Of a DNA stretch of 42,122 nucleotides, positions 7,719 through 14,770 are shown piece after piece. Numbering within the stretch: the first letter of the stretch is position 1; each line of letters starts with the position of its first letter. Source of the stretch: a virus; the IMG/VR virus record IMGVR_UViG_3300046817_000512, positions 1-42,122 of that record; one strand, 5' to 3'. The notes below the pieces were generated by a model. It worked only from the letters and a program-made list of their open reading frames with translations, was not told the origin of the DNA and ran no database searches. A program made the translations under genes and the position numbers.

Positions 7719-9166
7719 GGTGGCGCGAGCAGGAAATTCGTGGCGCGGATCGTGCCTCCCGCGTCGATGCTCATGACCGCGACGTTGTTCGTGAAGTAGG
7801 TGAGCTTGCCGGTCGCCCAGTCCAGCCGCAGGAAGAAGTTCGTGGCGGCGTGCAGCATGACCTGGGTGAAAGTCGCGCCGTCGCTGGACAACGACACCTG
7901 ACTGCCCGCGCCGACAGAAACCGACCCGCCGACGCTGAGGTTGCCGGTGACGCCGAAAGCGCCGGTGATCGTGTCCCCGGCCTTGTTCGTGGGCGTGTAG
8001 CCGATGTTCGCCACGGCGGCGCCCGCCGCCAGCTTCGCGGCGGTGACGTTGGCGTCAGCGATCTTCGGCGTGGTGACCGAATTGGCCGCCAGCTTGGCCG
8101 TGGTCACCGACCCGTCGCTCGGCGTGATGTTCGCCGCCGTCAGGGTCCCGGCGAAATTGCCGTTCCCGGCCCCATCGACCGTGAACTTGGGAACCGCACC
8201 GATGAAGAAGCCCAGCTGGCCGGACGGGCTGTCGTACTGAAGGAAGGCGTTTACCGCCGTGTCGAACACGATGAAGGAGGTCGTCGCGCTGCGCGAAAGA
8301 GTGAAAATCGGGCCGCCAACCTGAATGTTGGCCGCCCGCATGAAACCCGCAAAGTTCTGATTACCCGCCGCATCCAGCTGTGAGACGGCGACACCACCAA
8401 TCACCGTGACAATGCTGTGGGCCGTCCAATCGTATTGTGTATAGGCGGAACTTGCGCCGCTCGTGTCCCACACGAGATTGGAGAAATGGCCAACCTCATC
8501 CGTGTGAATTAGGAACCGCGTCGAAGCCCCCAGGTAGAGGCCCGGTGCGAAGATCGAGCCCGTGAACACGTCTCCGGCTTTATTCGCGGGTGTGTAGCCA
8601 AGGTTGGCCAGCGCCGTCCCGGGGCTCATCTGGGCCGCGCCGATCAGCCCCGGAAGCCATGTCGGGCCCAGGCCGTGATCCTGCACCACCAGCGTCTTGC
8701 CGAGGTTCCCCGCAGGCGACGGCAGGTTGCCGCCACCGGTCACCTGAGAGGTGATGAAGTCCCGCAGCGAAAGGCCCGCGATCTGCAAGCCGTAAACGGC
8801 GGCGCCGTCCGTCCACACCGGCCCGATGTCCCCGGTGTGGAACGTGAAGGTCGGCGCGCCGCCCGCCGTGACCTGCACGTCGCCGCTGGCGGCGTTGCGG
8901 ATGAAATAGCCCTTGCTGGACGCCGGAATGACAATCTGGCCGCCCGTACCCCCGGTCACGTCGAGCATCCCCGCGCGGGCCTCGTCGGCGGCCCCCAACG
9001 CGGTGGTCAGGGTCTTCGTCCCGCTGAGGTTGAAGGCCAGCCGTCCGGCGATGGAGAAGTCCACCAGGGCGAACACCCCGGTGTTCAGGATCGTGCCCCA
9101 GGTGTTGTTATTCTCGCCCGTGGCCTGAAGGGTGAAGCGGCAGCTGAGGGTGTAGGATGAAGGCAT
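7715..9166 (-). CDS. Tail fibre protein
   Basis: This 483-residue fibre begins with MPSSYTLSCRFTLQATGENN, an N-terminus common in phage tail fibres that attach to the tail. Two related segments carry GYTP-x-NKAGD followed by TG (around residues 190 and 390). This motif recurs in many fibre shafts. A run of SVTTAKLAANSVTTPKIADA repeats between them is typical of trimeric fibre shafts. The C-terminal part is Gly/Ser-rich and likely contacts the receptor. The DNA between about 8265 and 8545 is visibly less GC-rich than its surroundings, suggesting that a shaft segment was replaced by recombination. It sits between two tail proteins in one operon. Confidence 0.85.
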   Translation of the reverse strand: MPSSYTLSCRFTLQATGENNNTWGTILNTGVFALVDFSIAGRLAFNLSGTKTLTTALGAADEARAGMLDVTGGTGGQIVIPASSKGYFIRNAASGDVQVTAGGAPTFTFHTGDIGPVWTDGAAVYGLQIAGLSLRDFITSQVTGGGNLPSPAGNLGKTLVVQDHGLGPTWLPGLIGAAQMSPGTALANLGYTPANKAGDVFTGSIFAPGLYLGASTRFLIHTDEVGHFSNLVWDTSGASSAYTQYDWTAHSIVTVIGGVAVSQLDAAGNQNFAGFMRAANIQVGGPIFTLSRSATTSFIVFDTAVNAFLQYDSPSGQLGFFIGAVPKFTVDGAGNGNFAGTLTAANITPSDGSVTTAKLAANSVTTPKIADANVTAAKLAAGAAVANIGYTPTNKAGDTITGAFGVTGNLSVGGSVSVGAGSQVSLSSDGATFTQVMLHAATNFFLRLDWATGKLTYFTNNVAVMSIDAGGTIRATNFLLAPP

Positions 9167-9169
9167 CGC

Positions 9170-9805
9170 CTAGACCCCCGTTCCGCTGAGATACCAGTCG
9201 TTCGAGAGGCCCCGCACCACCCAGGCCGACTTGCCTGCCGCCAGGGCGAAGCTGGTCACCGATCCGACGTTCGGATTGAACAGGGTGTCAGCCCCAGACC
9301 GGGCGATGGTGACCACCCCGCCGCCCGCCGCGTTCTGGATGAAGAACGCCGCTCCCGGCTGGCCAATCGAACTGTTCAGCGGAACCGTCACGGTGACCGC
9401 CGCGAAGACGATGAGGTAGGCCCCGATCTGCGCCGCCGTCAGGGCCGTGTTGGCGCCAAGCCCCACCACATTGGCGAAGCTCCCCAGCGCCCGCTGCACG
9501 AAAGCCGTGGTCGCAATCGAGGTGTCATTGTCGAACTGCGGCGGGGTCGGCGAAGTCGTCGGCGCCGGGGTCGGCCCGACCAGCACCCAGGCCCCGCCGA
9601 CCGAAATCCACATCGCGCCGCCCGCGACAGCCACCGTATCTGGCCAGTCAGCGGCAGGTGGCAGATCGGCGAGGACGCCCGCATCCCAGACCCGCATCGG
9701 CTGGGTGGGGAACACCGGCCAGAACATCTGCTGAAGCCGCAGGGCGAAGCGCAGCGCCCAGGGCGGCGCGGTGGGTTCGACCAGGGGGGCGGACATCGCT
9801 ACCAT
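9170..9805 (-). CDS. Tail fibre-like / tail accessory protein
   Basis: The 211-residue protein has a Pro/Trp-rich N-terminal part (APPWALRFALRLQQMFWPVFP). A Thr/Pro linker (about residues 78-92) follows, then a beta-rich C-terminal part resembling the fibre N-terminal head-binding region of the neighbouring gene, with FFIQNAAGGGVVTIARSG here against FIRNAASGDVQVTAGG there. I infer that it is a fibre-proximal or adaptor piece of the tail. The start at 9805 has a GAGGG at good spacing, and a second ATG lies at 9796. The gene overlaps the adaptor gene by 7 bp and ends 3 bp before the fibre gene. Confidence 0.6.
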   Translation of the reverse strand: MVAMSAPLVEPTAPPWALRFALRLQQMFWPVFPTQPMRVWDAGVLADLPPAADWPDTVAVAGGAMWISVGGAWVLVGPTPAPTTSPTPPQFDNDTSIATTAFVQRALGSFANVVGLGANTALTAAQIGAYLIVFAAVTVTVPLNSSIGQPGAAFFIQNAAGGGVVTIARSGADTLFNPNVGSVTSFALAAGKSAWVVRGLSNDWYLSGTGV

Positions 9806-10434
9806 CCGGCCCTCACCCGCCCCGTGGTGACCTTCCTGACGCTCTCAGACCGCAGGCGGCTGTAGGCCTGGGCCTCCTGCTCGATGGCGTTCTGAAGCCT
9901 CGGGTCCTGCACGCCGCTCGACAGGTAGTCGCGGTAGAGCCTGATCTTCGACTGGGCGGTGATCAGGTCGGAGCCCGCGTTCGTCCAGACGTTGGAGGAC
10001 GTGTCGTCGGTGAAGTCGAGGACCGGCGCCACATCGGCGATCAGGTTCCACAGCATCGGGTAGGCTTGATTGGGGGTCGGCCAGACGTAGGCGTTGTCGC
10101 CCAGCACTGCGTAGTCGGTCGGCTGGCCGGTGATCGGCGTGGCGTACAGCGCCTCGATCTGGGCCAGCTGACGCGCCGACAGCGCGTAGCGGACGCCGCC
10201 GATCAGCAGGAACACCGCCTCGATGATCCGCCAGCCGAGCGGGATCGGCTGAAACTGCGCGCCGACCACGCAGGTGGTGGTGGTGCGGACTTCGTTGAAC
10301 AGCCACGGTTCGTTGGCGTACTGGTCGATGGCCTTCTGGATGATCAGCGTCAGATCAGCGGCCATGGTGTCCGCGAGGTCGTCTCGCAGGGTCTCAGAGA
10401 TGATCCGGGCTTTCAGGTCACCAAGGGTCGCCAC
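9799..10434 (-). CDS. Head-tail adaptor protein
   Basis: This 211-residue, mainly helical protein (MATLGDLKARIISETLRDDL at the start; SKIRLYRDYLSSGVQDPRL and EQEAQAYSRLRSE near the end) fits the P22 gp4 / phage adaptor pattern. In that pattern a helical protein docks below the portal ring. It starts with GTG and is preceded by the capsid and decoration genes and followed by tail genes, which is where the adaptor gene sits in P22-like and related podoviruses. A central WRIIEAVFLLIGG segment is also typical of this family as I remember it. Confidence 0.7.
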   Translation of the reverse strand: MATLGDLKARIISETLRDDLADTMAADLTLIIQKAIDQYANEPWLFNEVRTTTTCVVGAQFQPIPLGWRIIEAVFLLIGGVRYALSARQLAQIEALYATPITGQPTDYAVLGDNAYVWPTPNQAYPMLWNLIADVAPVLDFTDDTSSNVWTNAGSDLITAQSKIRLYRDYLSSGVQDPRLQNAIEQEAQAYSRLRSESVRKVTTGRVRAGW

Positions 10435-10446
10435 ACGCCACCGCCC

Positions 10447-10833
10447 CTATCCCGGGCCGGGCAGGTATTCGAGCCAGAAGGCGCAGGCGCCGACCGTATC
10501 CGGGCCACCGGTCAGAGCCGCCGTCCAGTAGATCGGCGTGTCGGCCAGGAAGGGGCCCACGGCGGCAATGGAGATCGGCAAGTCGATCCGGCCAGCCGCC
10601 TTGACGTTCTGCGCGGCCAGCACCTGGGCGCCACCCGGCGCGGTGCCCAGGGCAATCGTCAGGGTGGCGGCGTCGAAGGCCACCGAGGTCACGAAATGGG
10701 CGCTCAACAGGACCGCCGAAGACCCCGGAACGACACCCACCAAGCCGCCGCCCAGGTTCACCTGGGCCGGGCCGACCTGGGCCGAAATCTCGTGGATCAG
10801 CTGAGGTGCGTTTTTGCGTCCGCCAGTGGCCAT
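10447..10833 (-). CDS. Decoration-like capsid protein, paralogue 3
   Basis: The 128-residue product starts MATGGRKNAPQLIHEISAQ and ends LEYLPGPG. It is a clear paralogue of the next two genes upstream: all three begin MATGGRK, share an NxxxLxLGxxPGGxxxxAAxxxKxxGR core and a DTPIY-type motif, and end YLPGPG. Small beta-rich proteins encoded directly after the major capsid gene commonly decorate the capsid surface. It is the most diverged of the three. The neighbours are spaced by 10 bp, giving one operon. Confidence 0.65.
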   Translation of the reverse strand: MATGGRKNAPQLIHEISAQVGPAQVNLGGGLVGVVPGSSAVLLSAHFVTSVAFDAATLTIALGTAPGGAQVLAAQNVKAAGRIDLPISIAAVGPFLADTPIYWTAALTGGPDTVGACAFWLEYLPGPG

Positions 10834-10843
10834 GGTTCTCTCC

Positions 10844-11218
10844 TCAACCCGGACCCGGCAGGTAATCGACCCAGACGGTGATCACCCCCGCCGTGGGGGC
10901 CGCGCCGGTCGAGCCCAGCGTGTAGTAAATCGGCTGATCGACGGAGTACGGCCCCGCCGAACCAATCGGGACCAGGGCGTCCACCCGCCCCACCGCCTGA
11001 ATGTTGACGGCGGCGGCAATACCCGAACCGCCCGGCGCGCCGCCCAGGCTGAGGGTGTTGGTGGTCGAATTGAAGGCCTGCGACGTGTAGGCGTGATAGG
11101 CCGAGGCCACCGCGCCTGCGGGCAGCACACCGATCAGGCCCTGGGTCTGGCCGAAGCCGCCCTGGCCGCTGATTTCGTGGATCACCTGAAGCTGGTGTTT
11201 ACGTCCGCCCGTGGCCAT
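10844..11218 (-). CDS. Decoration-like capsid protein, paralogue 2
   Basis: This 124-residue middle copy of the triplicated family starts MATGGRKHQLQVIHEISGQG, contains FNSTTNTLSLGGAPGGSGIA and IYYTLGSTGAAPTAG, and ends DYLPGPG. It is closest to paralogue 1: the segment FNSTTNTL and the block around YYTLGSTGAAPTAG are shared with it nearly unchanged. The DNA around the starts and stops is also repeated (CTCAACCCGGACCCGGCAGG at 10854 and 11228), which points to tandem duplication. A capsid-surface role is inferred from position after the major capsid gene. Confidence 0.65.
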   Translation of the reverse strand: MATGGRKHQLQVIHEISGQGGFGQTQGLIGVLPAGAVASAYHAYTSQAFNSTTNTLSLGGAPGGSGIAAAVNIQAVGRVDALVPIGSAGPYSVDQPIYYTLGSTGAAPTAGVITVWVDYLPGPG

Positions 11219-11228
11219 GCGCGTCTCC

Positions 11229-11606
11229 TCAACCCGGACCCGGCAGGTACTGCACCAGCGCGATGGCGGCGCCCGCCGTGGGCGCCGCCCCGGTCGAGCC
11301 CAGCGTGTAATAGATCGGCGTATCCACGCTGAACGGGCCGCCCGTGGGCGGCACCGGGTTGGTGGGCGTGCGCGCCACGGTTTTCAGGTCGGTGGCGGCG
11401 AGGATTTGGGTTCCCCCCGGCGTGGTGCCGAGCGCCAGAGTGTTTGTCGTCGAGTTGAAGGCGGTCAGCGCAAAGATCGTCGCGGCGTCGATGATCGCCC
11501 CGACCGGCAGCACGCCGACGACCCCCGCAATCGGGCTCGCCGGGCCAAGCTGCACGCTGATTTGGTGCATCGCCTGATACTGGGTTTTGCGTCCGCCCGT
11601 GGCCAT
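11229..11606 (-). CDS. Decoration-like capsid protein, paralogue 1
   Basis: The 125-residue product is the copy nearest the capsid gene, 9 bp after its stop. It starts MATGGRKTQYQAMHQISVQL, carries FNSTTNTLALGTTPGGTQIL and the GPFSVDTPIYYTLGSTGAAP block, and ends QYLPGPG. A position-specific Pro/Thr insertion (RTPTNPVPPTGG) distinguishes it from the other copies. The predicted product is beta-rich. I infer a capsid decoration or stabilisation role, possibly with the three copies occupying non-equivalent sites or forming a mixed trimer. Confidence 0.65.
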   Translation of the reverse strand: MATGGRKTQYQAMHQISVQLGPASPIAGVVGVLPVGAIIDAATIFALTAFNSTTNTLALGTTPGGTQILAATDLKTVARTPTNPVPPTGGPFSVDTPIYYTLGSTGAAPTAGAAIALVQYLPGPG

Positions 11607-11615
11607 GTCCGGCCC

Positions 11616-12686
11616 CTAGTTGGTGAACGTGGACCCGACGATCACGCCGAAGTCCGCCGCGTTGAACCGGAGCTTCTTAATGCCGTGGATCAGGCCCGCC
11701 TCGACGCCCAGCTGATTGCCATAGTCGAAGAGTTCTTCGTTCCAGTCGAAGTTCTTGAACGACTGGCCCTGGCCGAAGGCGATAGCCCCGGCCTGGGCGC
11801 CCAGCAGGATCGAACGGCGGGCGGTGGCGACCGGCAGGCCGGTGCCACTGTCCACCCCGTTGGTGATCCGCGTGCTCTCGTGCAGGACGGCGCCGTTATA
11901 CATGCCCAGCGCGCCGGTCATGATCGGGTTGTCCGCCGAGCCGTCGCCGGTCATCGCGGCCTTCTGGATGTCCAGCCACTGGCCCGCGTTCACGTTGGCC
12001 CGCAGCTGGGTGACCTGCCGGGTGTGCATCACGACCACGTACCGCGCGTCCCCGCCCACCATGATCGGGCGGATCACCGGGCCGATCCCGGTGGTGGACC
12101 CGAGCTTGGCGCTCTCCACCAGCTTGTCGATCAGGGTCAGGCTCATCTCGTCGCCCGCCGCCAGCGCCTGATCGGAGGCCTTGGCGTTCGGACGGGTGAT
12201 GTGATTGGCGTCCGGGCCCAGCACCGCGTTCATGCCGGTGAACTTCGGGTCGGTGACCGGGGTGTAGCCGCACAGCTGATTGAAGGCGGACGTATCCAGG
12301 CGGCCCGCCCACCAGTCCTTCAGACCCAGCATCGCCTCGTCCCTGATCTTCCAGGGGATGCGCTGTTCGGTCATCTTCCCGCCCGACCGCACGCCATGGC
12401 GCAGCTGGTCGATGAACAGGTTGTCGGTGTAGGTGGTCAGCGGCTCTTCGTTGCCTTCCAGCGTGGCGTCACCCGCGACCCCATCGCCGGACAGCTGCAT
12501 CCGCAGGGTGACCGTGATCCGGTCGCCCGCGTCTTTGCCGGTCTCGCCGAACACCTGAAGGATGTCATCGGAACTGTCGCCGATGAACTTCTGTATCCAC
12601 GTCGCCTTCAGGGCTTCGCGGGCCAGCTGGGAGCGCCAGAGCTTTACGGCTTCAGGCGAATTGACAGAATATTGGGTGGTGGCCAT
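11616..12686 (-). CDS. Major capsid protein, N4-gp56 family
   Basis: This 356-residue protein starts MATTQYSVNSPEAVKLWRSQ. The N-terminal third contains GDRITVTLRMQLSGDGVAGD, followed by LEGNEEPLTTYTDNLFIDQL and RHGVRSGGKMTEQRIPW. This series is characteristic of the HK97-fold major capsid proteins of the N4-gp56 family. I chose the ATG at 12686 over the GTG at 12719 because GAGG lies at proper spacing and the extra 11 residues are not protein-like. Scaffold and portal genes lie upstream and decoration genes downstream. A promoter-like element at 12824-12849 precedes it, so it is likely expressed at high level, independently of the portal operon. Confidence 0.9.
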   Translation of the reverse strand: MATTQYSVNSPEAVKLWRSQLAREALKATWIQKFIGDSSDDILQVFGETGKDAGDRITVTLRMQLSGDGVAGDATLEGNEEPLTTYTDNLFIDQLRHGVRSGGKMTEQRIPWKIRDEAMLGLKDWWAGRLDTSAFNQLCGYTPVTDPKFTGMNAVLGPDANHITRPNAKASDQALAAGDEMSLTLIDKLVESAKLGSTTGIGPVIRPIMVGGDARYVVVMHTRQVTQLRANVNAGQWLDIQKAAMTGDGSADNPIMTGALGMYNGAVLHESTRITNGVDSGTGLPVATARRSILLGAQAGAIAFGQGQSFKNFDWNEELFDYGNQLGVEAGLIHGIKKLRFNAADFGVIVGSTFTN

Positions 12687-12823
12687 GCCAGCCTCGTGCA
12701 GGGAGGGTGAGACGTTCACCGCGCCTGACGTGGCGGCTGGCCGGGGCTGGGCTTACGCCCCCAGCGGCGGGTGGCCCTTAACGGGGGCCGGGCGGCAGCG
12801 CCTTACCAGCGCAACCCGATGAG

Positions 12824-12849
12824 AGCGGAGCGTGCATTTCAGGCGTCAA
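12824..12849 (-). promoter_or_regulatory. Late-promoter-like element, copy 2 (before the capsid gene)
   Basis: On the minus strand it is TTGACG, six bases, then ATGCACGCTCCGCT. The 16-mer AGCGGAGCGTGCATTT (plus strand, 12824-12839) is exactly repeated at 24999-25014 in front of the terminase operon. It is followed by a leader of about 140 bases before the capsid ATG. The same bases lie in front of the plus-strand gene at 12861, but the TTGAC end faces the capsid gene. The promoter function is inferred. Confidence 0.65.
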
Positions 12850-12860
12850 GGGAGAATAGA

Positions 12861-13085
12861 ATGATCGTCAAAGTACAGGCGCCGCTGGTGTCCGACGCCG
12901 CCCCTGGCGAACCGGACATCCTGATCTACGGCCTGGGCCGGTCACATTTGCGGCAGGTGACCCTCGACAGCCTGCCGGACTGGCTGCAACAGGCCCTGCA
13001 CGACTACCCGAAAGTCTACGCCCACGCCGACCTGCACAACGGCGGCTGGGTGTTCAAAAAGCTGGCCGACCCGCAGCCCTGGTGA
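12861..13085 (+). CDS. Lone plus-strand small protein (moron-like)
   Basis: The product has 74 residues and starts MIVKVQAPLVSDAAPGEPDI, with an excellent AAGGGAG ribosome site 8 bases upstream. A MIVKVQ start followed by a LIYGLGRS-like strand and a YPKVYAHADLHNGG segment is a pattern I associate with small proteins of unknown function found on alphaproteobacterial plasmids and phages. It stands alone against the direction of the virion genes and is followed within 6 bp by an intrinsic terminator, so it forms a one-gene unit of the kind called a moron. Such units can be expressed from the prophage. The function is unknown. Confidence 0.75.
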   Translation: MIVKVQAPLVSDAAPGEPDILIYGLGRSHLRQVTLDSLPDWLQQALHDYPKVYAHADLHNGGWVFKKLADPQPW

Positions 13086-13090
13086 AAAAA

Positions 13091-13120
13091 ACCCGCCCTG
13101 GGATGGCCAGGACGGGTTTT
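13091..13120. terminator. Bidirectional intrinsic terminator
   Basis: ACCCG-c-CCTGG-GATGG-CCAGG-a-CGGGT forms a stem with one mismatch. TTTT follows on the plus strand, and the AAAAAA on its left reads as TTTTTT on the minus strand. It ends the 12861-13085 gene and would also stop leftward transcription coming from the portal-scaffold genes before it reaches the capsid gene. That is consistent with a separate capsid promoter. Confidence 0.85.
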
Positions 13121-13203
13121 CCGTTCGCTATGGTCGGTTACGGCCACCTGGGGAAAGGCTTCCGAAGGCCGCCTGGTGGGTCTAGCGCGGACCCGCTGCG
13201 GTG

Positions 13204-13232
13204 GCAATACGCCCCGGCTTGAACACTCGCAA
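13204..13232 (-). promoter_or_regulatory. Possible minus-strand sigma-type promoter, weak
   Basis: On the minus strand TTGCGA (13232-13227) and TATTGC (13209-13204) are 17 bases apart, inside the 219-bp gap between the 13091-13120 terminator and the membrane gene. The match to the classical consensus is modest, and a transcript from here would run straight into the terminator at 13091-13120. I list it only as a candidate. Confidence 0.2.
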
Positions 13233-13292
13233 AAGTAGCGTAATCCTGGGGACAGCGCAGGGCCATCCCCCCTCTACCCGGCGCCTGCGTTA

Positions 13293-13334
13293 GACGCCCG
13301 GCATTTGTCGCAACCCCGGTAAGAGCCGGGCGTC
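13293..13334 (-). terminator. 10-bp perfect inverted repeat downstream of the 56-residue membrane gene
   Basis: GACGCCCGGC (13293-13302) and GCCGGGCGTC (13325-13334) are perfectly complementary around a 22-base loop that holds a smaller CCCCGG. On the minus strand it begins six bases after the stop codon at 13340. It has no T-run, so it may be a Rho-type or processing hairpin at the 3' end of the portal-scaffold transcript. Confidence 0.5.
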
Positions 13335-13339
13335 GCCCT

Positions 13340-13510
13340 TCAGGCCAGCCCCATCTTCTGGGCCAGGATCACCAGGGCGATCAGCAGGGCCACGCAGGGG
13401 ATCACCCACTTCAGCCACGCGAGCGGCGGCGGGAACGGGATGTAGTAGGCGATGGCGCAGATCACGCCGACCACGATCAGCACGAACAGCGCGAAGATCA
13501 GCAGGGACAT
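13340..13510 (-). CDS. Two-helix small membrane protein (Thivi_2564-like)
   Basis: This 56-residue gene reads MSLLIFALFVLIVVGVICAI, a short loop with PFPPPLAW, then a second helix (WVIPCVALLIALVILAQKM). Two hydrophobic helices separated by a Pro-rich turn match a widespread family of tiny bacterial and phage membrane proteins (Thivi_2564 type) as I remember it. Its stop overlaps nothing, and its ATG lies 2 bp past the stop of the 13512-13718 gene. It could act as a holin, since no other lysis gene is evident, but holin genes are seldom placed between scaffold and capsid genes. The frame and membrane nature are clear; the role is not. Confidence 0.75.
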   Translation of the reverse strand: MSLLIFALFVLIVVGVICAIAYYIPFPPPLAWLKWVIPCVALLIALVILAQKMGLA

Positions 13511-13511
13511 T

Positions 13512-13718
13512 TCAGCGGCTCCCTTTCAGGACGCGGTTGGCCTTGGCCTTGATCGAAGACGCCGCTGACGGGCTCAGATTGCCCGCCTTGACCTGCTGGG
13601 TGGCGCGGGCCTTGGCGTTGGCGGCGTGGCTCCGGTCAGGGACCGGGTAGGACCGGCCAGGACCGGCGAATTTCGCCCGCGGCAGGGCGTTACGGGCCTT
13701 CGAAGTGAGTTTGGCCAT
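13512..13718 (-). CDS. Small basic conserved phage protein
   Basis: The product has 68 residues, is very basic, and starts MAKLTSKARNALPRAKFAGP. It carries GRSYPVPDRSHAANAKARAT, a signature I associate with short proteins encoded beside phage scaffold and capsid genes. A run ending SPSAASSIKAKANRVLKGS follows, which looks helical. It may bind DNA or the capsid interior. The function is unknown. It is in the same operon, 9 bp after the scaffold stop. Confidence 0.75.
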   Translation of the reverse strand: MAKLTSKARNALPRAKFAGPGRSYPVPDRSHAANAKARATQQVKAGNLSPSAASSIKAKANRVLKGSR

Positions 13719-13727
13719 CTCGATCTC

Positions 13728-14609
13728 CTATTTCCGGGCCATCTCGCGTTCGCGGAGCTTCGCCCAGGCCTTATCCCTAGCGGCGCCGTCGAGTTTCGCC
13801 ACGTCGCCCCAGGACAGCACGCCCGCCCCCGGACGGCCCTGCGGGCGCACGCCGCTTTCGGCGGCGCGGCGGGTCGCGTCGAGCTTGGCGTCGGCGGCCT
13901 TGCCGCCCGACTTGAAGCCCCGGCGCTTGGCCAGGGCGTAGACCCGTTCGGCGGGGTCGAGACCGGCTTCCAAGGCCATCCGCACCACCCCGAACAGGTC
14001 GTCGGCCAGCTTGCGGTCCAGGTTTTTGCCGCTGTAGCCCGCGTCGGTCAGTTCCTCGATCCGGGCCTTCTTGTAGAAGTTCGCGGCGTCCGGGTAGTCG
14101 GGCTGATCCGCCCCGAAATCGGCTTCCGCGTCGAGCATCGCCGAACGCAGGTTGTCGAACTGGCGTTCCAGCTGCCGCTGCTGGGCGGTCTGCTGGCCTT
14201 CATCGACCTGCCGCTGGCGGAACAGCTTCAGGGCCCGCTTGACGCCCGCGATGTCGCTGATCGGGTCGTCTTCGGTGTCCGGCAGGCTGGCGATCAGGTC
14301 GAGGAGGTCGTCGCGGTCCTCACGCGAGCCGCCGCCCTTTTCGAGGGCTTCCAGGCGGCCCTCTAGGTCAGAGGCGCGCTTCTCGGCGGCGACCCGGCGT
14401 GACCGCTCGCGGGCGGCGCGCCCGGCCTGATTGTGGGCCTTCTTCTCCCAGTCGTCGGACGGCTTGCGAGCCTTTGCAGCCGCCTCGCCTTCATCATCCG
14501 TTTCTTCACCCTCACCGCCTTCGTCCTGGCCCCCCGCTTCCTCTTCGACAGCTGGGCCTTCGGTTTCTTCAGCTTCATGTTCGGCGGGCTCTGAATGTGG
14601 TTCGCTCAT
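13728..14609 (-). CDS. Capsid scaffolding protein
   Basis: This 293-residue protein has a very acidic N-terminus (residues 1-45, mostly Glu/Asp/Gly). A coiled-coil-like stretch follows (about residues 48-95, KKAHNQAGRAARERSRRVAA onward), then a charged helical body, and it ends with a basic tail (KLREREMARK). An acidic head, coiled coil and basic C-terminal helix are the hallmarks of scaffolding proteins. Its place between portal and capsid genes is the usual one. It should assemble with the N4-gp56-type capsid protein into proheads and leave before packaging. The start overlaps the TGA of the 54-residue gene. Confidence 0.8.
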   Translation of the reverse strand: MSEPHSEPAEHEAEETEGPAVEEEAGGQDEGGEGEETDDEGEAAAKARKPSDDWEKKAHNQAGRAARERSRRVAAEKRASDLEGRLEALEKGGGSREDRDDLLDLIASLPDTEDDPISDIAGVKRALKLFRQRQVDEGQQTAQQRQLERQFDNLRSAMLDAEADFGADQPDYPDAANFYKKARIEELTDAGYSGKNLDRKLADDLFGVVRMALEAGLDPAERVYALAKRRGFKSGGKAADAKLDATRRAAESGVRPQGRPGAGVLSWGDVAKLDGAARDKAWAKLREREMARK

Positions 14610-14770
14610 GCTCCGGTCTCCAAGAATTGCAGCAGCCGGACGGCGCCCGCGACCACCCCGGCCACGTCCTGATTGAGGCGGTTGGCCTGGGCGAGCGCGA
14701 TGGCCAGCGACAGGGCCTGAAACTTCTGTTCGTCGGTCGGCGGCGGGGTGGGTGGCGTGGGCGGCGGCAT
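14606..14770 (-). CDS. Small Pro-rich protein between portal and scaffold
   Basis: This short 54-residue frame begins with a Pro/Thr stretch (MPPPTPPTPPPTDEQKFQAL) and continues as an amphipathic helix (SLAIALAQANRLNQDVAGVV) ending LLQFLETGA. It is supported by tight packing: its ATG overlaps the TGA of the portal gene and its TGA overlaps the ATG of the scaffold gene (ATGA at both ends). No family is recognised. It may be a small head-assembly factor. I infer that it is a real gene from the coupling alone. Confidence 0.7.
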   Translation of the reverse strand: MPPPTPPTPPPTDEQKFQALSLAIALAQANRLNQDVAGVVAGAVRLLQFLETGA

